Assembly (NCBI GenBank): GCA_029204225.1
Contig: CM055095.1
Span: 68,547,691 to 68,611,690, forward strand
Length of the DNA: 64,000 nucleotides
Reading direction: 5' to 3'
DNA from: Diphasiastrum complanatum
Lineage: Eukaryota > Streptophyta > Lycopodiopsida > Lycopodiales > Lycopodiaceae
Shown here: positions 57,363 through 64,000 of the stretch, piece by piece
How positions within the stretch are numbered: position 1 is the stretch's first letter
Layout of the letters: each line of letters begins with the position of its first letter
Notes under the pieces: generated by a model
Told to the model about the DNA's origin: nothing
The model's input: only the letters and a program-made list of their open reading frames with translations
The model's database searches: none
Translations under genes and position numbers: made by a program

Positions 57363-58490
57363 TCAGCTGCCATGCGTCATTGTGATTGCTCTAAATGCCT
57401 TCACCTCTGTCAGCTTTGTGTGCCACTCATTGATGAATTCCTCCACAGTGGGTACCGGAGTTTCTTGCACGCCTATAAGAAAAGAGCTCGGAACAATCGG
57501 TAGCCGACCATCGCTTATCTCGAAGGGTTCCTTTCCAGTAGATCTGTTCACTTGGTTGTTATGTGTGAACTCGAGGATATCCAAATAGCTAACACAATCA
57601 GATTGGTCCCAAGCGATATAATTTCGTAAATATTGTTCAATTTGTCGATTGACTCGTTCAGTTTGCCCATTTGTCTGAGGGTGATAAGCAGTCTTCAAAT
57701 TCAGTCTAGTTCCCATGAGGTGAAATAGACAAGTCCAAAACTTTCCTACAAACTTGGTGTCTCGGTCAGAAATAATCGTTCTAGGCAGGCCATGGTATTT
57801 GAAGACACATTTGAAAAATAACCTTGCCACTTCTTCGGCTGTCACTGAACTCTTAGTTGGTACAAGGTGAGCTTGTTTTGAAAAACGGTCAACCACTACA
57901 TAAATCGAATCGAAACCCTGGCAACATGGTAGCTGAACAATAAAATTCATGCTCACTAAGTCCCAAGGGTATGATGTTATTGGTAATGGCTGGAGTAGTC
58001 CTGCTAGGGCTAGCGATTCCACCTTCACTTGTTGACATGTAGGACAAGTTTGCACGTAGGATTCAACGCCTGCCCACATATCTGGCCAATAAAAGCCCCT
58101 CTTGAGAAGTCCATACATGTCATTCACCCCTGGATATCCGGCGGCTAGTACGTCATGATGCTCCCTCAAGATTTTCTTCCTCAAGTTGGTGTTGTCTGGG
58201 ATGTATACTCTGCGTTGCTTATAAACAACCATTTGATCTTTCCAAGTGAAATGTTTACAAGGCTTTCCCGGCTGTAATTCGATCATTAAGTCCTTAACCA
58301 ACGCATCAGCACCATATTTCTCTTTTATTTCTTGGAGTAGACTAGTCACCTGAGTTGATACCGTTGCCATCAAGTGCTCTTGTCTACCGAGTACATCTGC
58401 TACCACATTATTCTTTCCCGCCGTATGTAGGATGTCTATATTGAATTTCGAGACATGGTTTTGCCATTGCATCTGCTTTGGCATGAGCAT
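57363..58490 (-). pseudogene. gypsy-E RNase H end and integrase, long frame
   Basis: A 375-codon uninterrupted frame. Residues 1-50 are the end of RNase H (FNIDILHTAGKNNVVADVLG). The zinc-binding domain is at about 105-160 (REHHDVLAAGYPG, CPTCQQVK). In the core the first catalytic position reads VSMNFIVQLP, where plant chromoviruses have MDFI, so Asp is replaced by Asn. The second Asp (IISDRDTKF) and Glu (TNGQTERVNR) are kept. With the first Asp lost it is unlikely to be active. Confidence 0.88.
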
Positions 58491-58917
58491 ACCTTGGGAT
58501 GAGAAGTACTTGAGTGATACGTTGTCAGTGAACGCCTTAAAAGGCTTTCATGCCACATAATGTCTCCAATGCTCCACTGCTTATACGACCACAACCATTT
58601 CTTTTTCATGAGTCGGCCATCGTCGCTCTACATCACTCAATTTCTTTAAAAAATATGCAACTGGTTTTTCCTCTTGCATCAACACGGCCCCAATAGCAAA
58701 GTTTGACGCATCTGTATGTATTTTGAAACGTTTGCTAAAGTCCGGTAGAGCAAGAATGGGTTCTTGAGTGATTTGTCGCTTTAGTGAACGCTGCTTCACA
58801 TTCCGGTGTCCATGTCATCTTTAGATGAGTCTTTGTCTGCTCCAACAATGGTGCCACAATTTTGGTAAATGCCTCAATGAATCTCCTGTAAAAATTACAT
58901 AGCCCTACAAAAGATTT
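58491..58917 (-). pseudogene. gypsy-E RT connection and RNase H
   Basis: KSFVGLCNFYRRFIEAFTKI (end of RT thumb) and KIHTDASNFAIGAVLMQEEK, PVAYFLKKLSDVERRWPTHE (RNase H) are present with a frameshift between them. The RT sequence is cut at 58918 by the solo LTR and resumes at 60075. Confidence 0.85.
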
Positions 58918-60069
58918 TGTTTTTCGATCCTCTGCTTGGGAGGATCCGTTTATTGGTTCTTTGCTTCTTCTTAGTTTCAGAACCATTTTCTGCCTGTTAC
59001 CAGGCTCGTTTGCGCATTAATTGGCTATTTTCTTATTTGTTACAATGCCCAAGCCAGGCAGAAACGGACTGATTATCTTTGTAGTATTTTGTCTTGCCTG
59101 TCAGAGGACACTCAAGGTCGTTCTCTCTTGAAAGCACTCACACTCAAACAGAGATACAAGCCATGAACATTCATTTACAGATCAGCATGCAGCCCAAATG
59201 AACATTCAACAGTTTCTACAGCTACCTACTCTGAAAATGAACTGAAATCAGATCCTAAACATTCTAAAACTAAGCTACACCTGCATTAATCCACAAAACT
59301 TAAACAAAAAACTAATCTACAACATTTTGGAAGTCCAAGAATCAAGAAACCAACCAGTCTTTTGATTCTTGGACATCCCAAGAACATCAAGAACTAGAAT
59401 GTTGGAGAATATGCAAGATTTATGCCACATTTCTAGCCTACTTAGTTTACCAGAATGTTGATTCCTACATTAATCCACAAACAAGAAAAGAAAACTAATC
59501 CACTCTAGGAAAGCAGGAAATCTAATCCACTCTACGATCCATGACCACACACAAAGGAGAGAAGGGCAAGATCATGAATGCATCACTCAAGAAACAAGCA
59601 TGATCAAGGAGATCAATGGATGCACCTAACTCGTGGAGGCTCTTCTCATTTCAGCATGGAGTTGATACAATACACAAGAAGCTCCTCTTCACAAAGAGGG
59701 AGTCTCTTAAATAAGCAAGAGAGCTCCTTAGGTGGCATTTTAGTGGCATCTCCACATTACACAAATTACAAGTGGAATAATGCTCTCCACTAGTAGTCAC
59801 CATCAAAAGGTAGCTCACTCTACTTTCTTTAAGAGGGGTCTACTTGCATTTATTACTTTGCCTAAAAATACTAGTTCCTACATGGTCATTCCATCTTCCA
59901 GGATCACCATGAGGCTTACACAGTTCTTGCTTGTCACTCCTAACTAGCATTTCTCATCTCTCAGTCTTCGTTCATTTCATCTTCCCAGAGACCTCCTCGG
60001 TCTAAGGTGAGAAGTGCTCTTGGGTAGCTCTGGCCGAGTATCTTGGGGATTCGTCAAAATCAGCCAATA
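58918..60069 (-). repeat. solo LTR of gypsy-A inserted in gypsy-E
   Basis: 1152 bp, matching the LTR at 15950-16995. The target duplication GATTT lies at 58913-58917 and 60070-60074. No internal sequence remains, so this is a product of LTR-LTR recombination. Its right end reads CCAATA instead of CCAACA. Confidence 0.9.
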
Positions 60070-60400
60070 GATTTGATGCCATGAAAAGTTTTAGTGCTAG
60101 CCAATCCAAGATAGCCTTGATCTTCTTAGAATCCATTCGAATCCATCCGTAGCCTATAACATGTCCAAGGAAATCAACTTCGTCTACCACAAACACACAT
60201 TTCTCTCTTTTTATGAACACGCAGCTCCCTTAAATGTTTAATGTGATCTTTGAGACTCCAGCCAAATACTAAGATATCATCAATGTATACAATGACAAAT
60301 TCATCCAGGCAGTCTTGAAAATGTTGTTCATCAACGTGCAAAAAGTGGCTGGTGCATTTGTTAGACCGAATGGCATCCTTAGTCGTTTTTTATTTGCAAC
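60070..60400 (-). pseudogene. gypsy-E RT fragment
   Basis: Minus strand. RMPFGLTNAPATF, then DEFVIVYIDDILVFGWSLKD (catalytic Asp pair kept) and FVVDEVDFLGHVIGYGWIRM, in two frames. The RT N-terminus is missing: at about 60400 the sequence changes to LTR-like DNA. Confidence 0.8.
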
Positions 60401-60525
60401 TTGACTTAGGGCCTCTAATGTCATTTTAGAGTTTTAAGCCCCTAGTCTCTTATTCCTAGAAATTACAACTTGCTACTTGTGCTCATTGGTTGGGCTTACA
60501 CACACAGAACGCTAGTGCCCTCGCA
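60400..60525 (-). repeat. truncated LTR start, family Z (Z2)
   Basis: On the minus strand it begins TGCGAGGGCACTAGCG and shares TAAGCCC and CAATGAGCAC with the LTR ending at 15190. It is cut after about 125 bases where gypsy-E RT starts. Confidence 0.5.
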
Positions 60526-60534
60526 CTTATTATC

Positions 60535-61620
60535 CTACTTATAATGTACCCATTCCGGATAACCTTGTTCATCAACAATTGGGTAGTTGAGGCATTCCAC
60601 CAGAGTATCCCAAGATAAAACTGGATCCTCATAGATTGGCATAACTGGTCCCAACGTCATAGGCTCTCCCAATTTGTAATGTGGATACGACGTGCTCGTT
60701 TGACTACTTTGTCGATCCAAGTAGTGGTATGCTTGAACCTGATGACTTTCCTCCGCAGTCAATCTTACAAATTGAGGACAAGGTGTTGTCGTTGTACGCA
60801 CTGGTGCTTGCTGGACTGGAGGCCTAATTGGGCTTGGATTCTCTGGATTTGGCCGTTTAAGCAATGTGACATCTGGATTTAGCTTTGTGGTGGTCTGTTG
60901 CTGAGTGAAACATTTAGACTTTGGTTGAATCTTGCTATTGGTTGGTGTCAAATGTAGAGGGAAATCTCCAACCTTAGTCTTTCCCTTCTCAAAGCACTGT
61001 TTTGTTGATGGCTGCATGCATGTAGCTTTGTGTTGACTCTGGGTCATTTTCCATTCAAGAGGCAGTGTTGACATTGGTTCCCTTTGTGATTCATCGACCA
61101 GAAGTTGTTGCAAGGATTGTTTTAGGAGGCTCGGTAAAACTCGCTGGACTGCATCTGTTGCCAATTTCTTGACTTCTTTCGCTATCCTTGGTTGGAGAAA
61201 TTTTACCCACTCTGTCTTCTATGACGTTGGTGATTCACTTGTGGTCGTGTCAACATGCTTTGGGATTTTTGTCACATTCCTTTCGTTCTCCTCTGATTCA
61301 TAATCAGGTGGCACTAGAATGTTTTGTTTGCATTGCAGCGTCTCAGTGGGTGGATTCGTATGGTCATATGGAGTTTGTCGATGCAAGCAGGAAGTAGTCA
61401 TAGCTACTTTTCTTTGATCCCTTAGTGGACAATCCCGACATGGATGAATGTTTCTTGTGGTAAGAAGACTTATGGAATCATGTGAAAACCATTGATGGAT
61501 CAATCCATATTTTGGCTTGTGACTAGTTTTTTGGTTACCTACTTTGGATGGAGCATGCTTGTCTTCACTCTTCGACTTGATGCTAGTGCATTTTGTATTC
61601 TACATCTCTTCTATGCAGCT
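60535..61620 (-). pseudogene. unidentified ORF directly upstream of an LTR start
   Basis: A minus-strand frame of about 350 codons with one internal stop near 61219, ending WVHYK-stop ten bases before the Z2 LTR start. Its N-terminal part has the Cys-rich stretch HPCRDCPLRDQRKVAMTTSC. The middle is Pro- and Thr-rich (NPSPIRPPVQQAPVRTTTTP) and the C-terminal part is acidic (VMPIYEDPVLSWDTLVECLN). It has no gag, pol or signal-peptide features that I recognise. Position suggests the last ORF of a gypsy-like element. It could also be a gag derivative. Confidence 0.45.
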
Positions 61621-61799
61621 CATCTACCATCTTCATAAGCTCAATTCTTCTCTCTCCTTTCGACCTTTCATCTTCTAAGACATACCTCTTGGCCTATAGC
61701 TTTTTGTTGATGTCTGGCTTACATTATTAAACTTCATAGTCCATTTGTCTCTCTTTTTCTCCTTGAGTTAGCCTGTTTTTGTCATATCTCTGACTCTTT

Positions 61800-63060
<1,261 letters not shown>

Positions 63061-63118
63061 TCAGTGACTGACCTCTTCATTGCGCGCTTTCATGTCAGAC
63101 TTCAGATTTAAGAGGTTC

Positions 63119-63679
63119 ATGTTAAAATGTCACTTCTAACTTGTAGATCAAACATGTTGATCTCATGGTTAATGTTCACATTATGATCCCACACATGTGG
63201 AGCCTGTTCCCACATGTGAATGGAAGCCAGAAGAGTACTTGTATATAGTTGGATTTAAGTTGGATCAATCTACACAAGTGTGAACTAGTTTCTTGACTAG
63301 AATCTATGAAATTGCCATTTGGCACTATTTCCTTGTATGTAGCTAGCACTTCCATGTGAATGAGTAAATGCTCCCACATGCTAGATGTTGTTCACACGTG
63401 TGAAGCTAGTTGTACTAGGATAAGACGTATATATTCTCCTAGATCCTATTTTTAAGGGAAGATTCCTATTTTCAAGGAGACTAGTAGTTGGATTCTAGCT
63501 AGTAGCATAAGTCAACTTGTTTATTGAACATTACATTTGTTGATCTTGCTAAATAGTTTAAGATTTACATCTAGATCTTGATCTAATCAATAAAACTCGT
63601 TAGATCACTTGATTTGGCAATCAACACCTCTTGAGGATTGATTGGACTAATCAATCATTGTCCAAAACTCAAAAATTCA
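63119..63679 (+). repeat. 5' LTR of an element leaving the window
   Basis: It ends AAAAATTCA two bases before the primer site. The start TGTTAAAATGTC is tentative. The LTR contains repeated E-box-like palindromes (CACATGTG, CACACGTGTG) at 63187-63410. Confidence 0.55.
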
Positions 63680-63681
63680 TG

Positions 63682-63693
63682 TGGTATCAGAGC
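63682..63693 (+). other. primer binding site, tRNA-iMet type
   Basis: TGGTATCAGAGC; the remaining 300 bases to the window end are non-coding leader of this plus-strand element. Confidence 0.88.
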
Positions 63694-64000
63694 TTGGTAC
63701 AAGAGGGATGTTAATTGAAGCATTGATCATATCAAAATTATTGGAATTTGTGTTTTTTGATCTAATCTTGAGTAGACGAGCTTAAAGAGAGTGATAACAT
63801 CATAAGTTTTGGTTTCAATATCGAGTTGTGGGCTTCAAGTGTATTGTCCACACGTGTGAGACCATACTCCATCTTTGTTTTGTCCAAAATCTTGCATACT
63901 TGTCTAAATTTCAAGCTTTTTTAGGTGCATTGTCTAGATCTAGGTTCAATCTATCAAATGCTAATGATGTAATAGATGTTTGAATCATTTATGCATTTTT

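Overview
The window is nuclear DNA from a seed plant with a large, repeat-rich genome. Ty1/copia and Ty3/gypsy (chromovirus and other gypsy) retroelements, plant-type L1 LINE pieces and two plant membrane-protein genes make this clear. A very long, transposon-filled intron and many old, nested, broken LTR elements fit a gymnosperm better than a compact angiosperm, but that is inference.

Layout. 1-17880 is a nest of LTR retroelements. A minus-strand gypsy family with a tRNA-Asp-type primer binding site (called gypsy-A; LTRs 2307-3040, 3729-4765, 15950-16995, and a solo LTR at 58918-60069) carries an unusual array of CTCGGTCGAGAT-like units in its leader. Its LTR at 3729 is cut by a minus-strand copia (copia-B, LTR 4766-5517). 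Copia-B is itself split by a full-length plus-strand copia (copia-C, 7944-13934) with the 5-bp target duplication AAACC. 17880-24250 holds more copia fragments on both strands and about 2.4 kb (18600-20976) with no recognisable gene.

Host gene 1. A nitrate/peptide-transporter-family (NPF/PTR) gene runs from 24910 to 41558 on the plus strand in five exons that fit in phase (598 codons). Its second intron, 25237-39223, is about 14 kb. It contains a copia remnant, an old gypsy (gypsy-F) interrupted by a full-length chromovirus (gypsy-G, 29292-34215, duplication TGCAT), a related chromovirus fragment (gypsy-H), two oppositely oriented solo LTRs of one family, and a cluster of long perfect hairpins. 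The protein lacks the ExxER proton-coupling motif and the TM4 lysine used by well-studied NPF members.

Host gene 2. At 46387-47238 an intact single-exon ORF encodes a signal peptide, an N-terminal LRR cap, about five LRRs, one membrane helix and a short tail. It resembles the ectodomain of BIR-type LRR receptor kinases but has no kinase domain. Two direct-repeat copia LTRs (43583-44672 and 50231-51385) flank it.

51690-64000 is again mobile DNA: a decayed L1 LINE, a broken methyltransferase-like gene fragment, a minus-strand chromovirus (gypsy-E) with a nested solo LTR, an unidentified ORF directly upstream of an LTR start, a second L1 fragment with a 126-bp CT microsatellite, and the 5' LTR and primer site of a further element leaving the window. 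No tRNA, rRNA or CRISPR was seen; the tRNA-like strings are primer binding sites.
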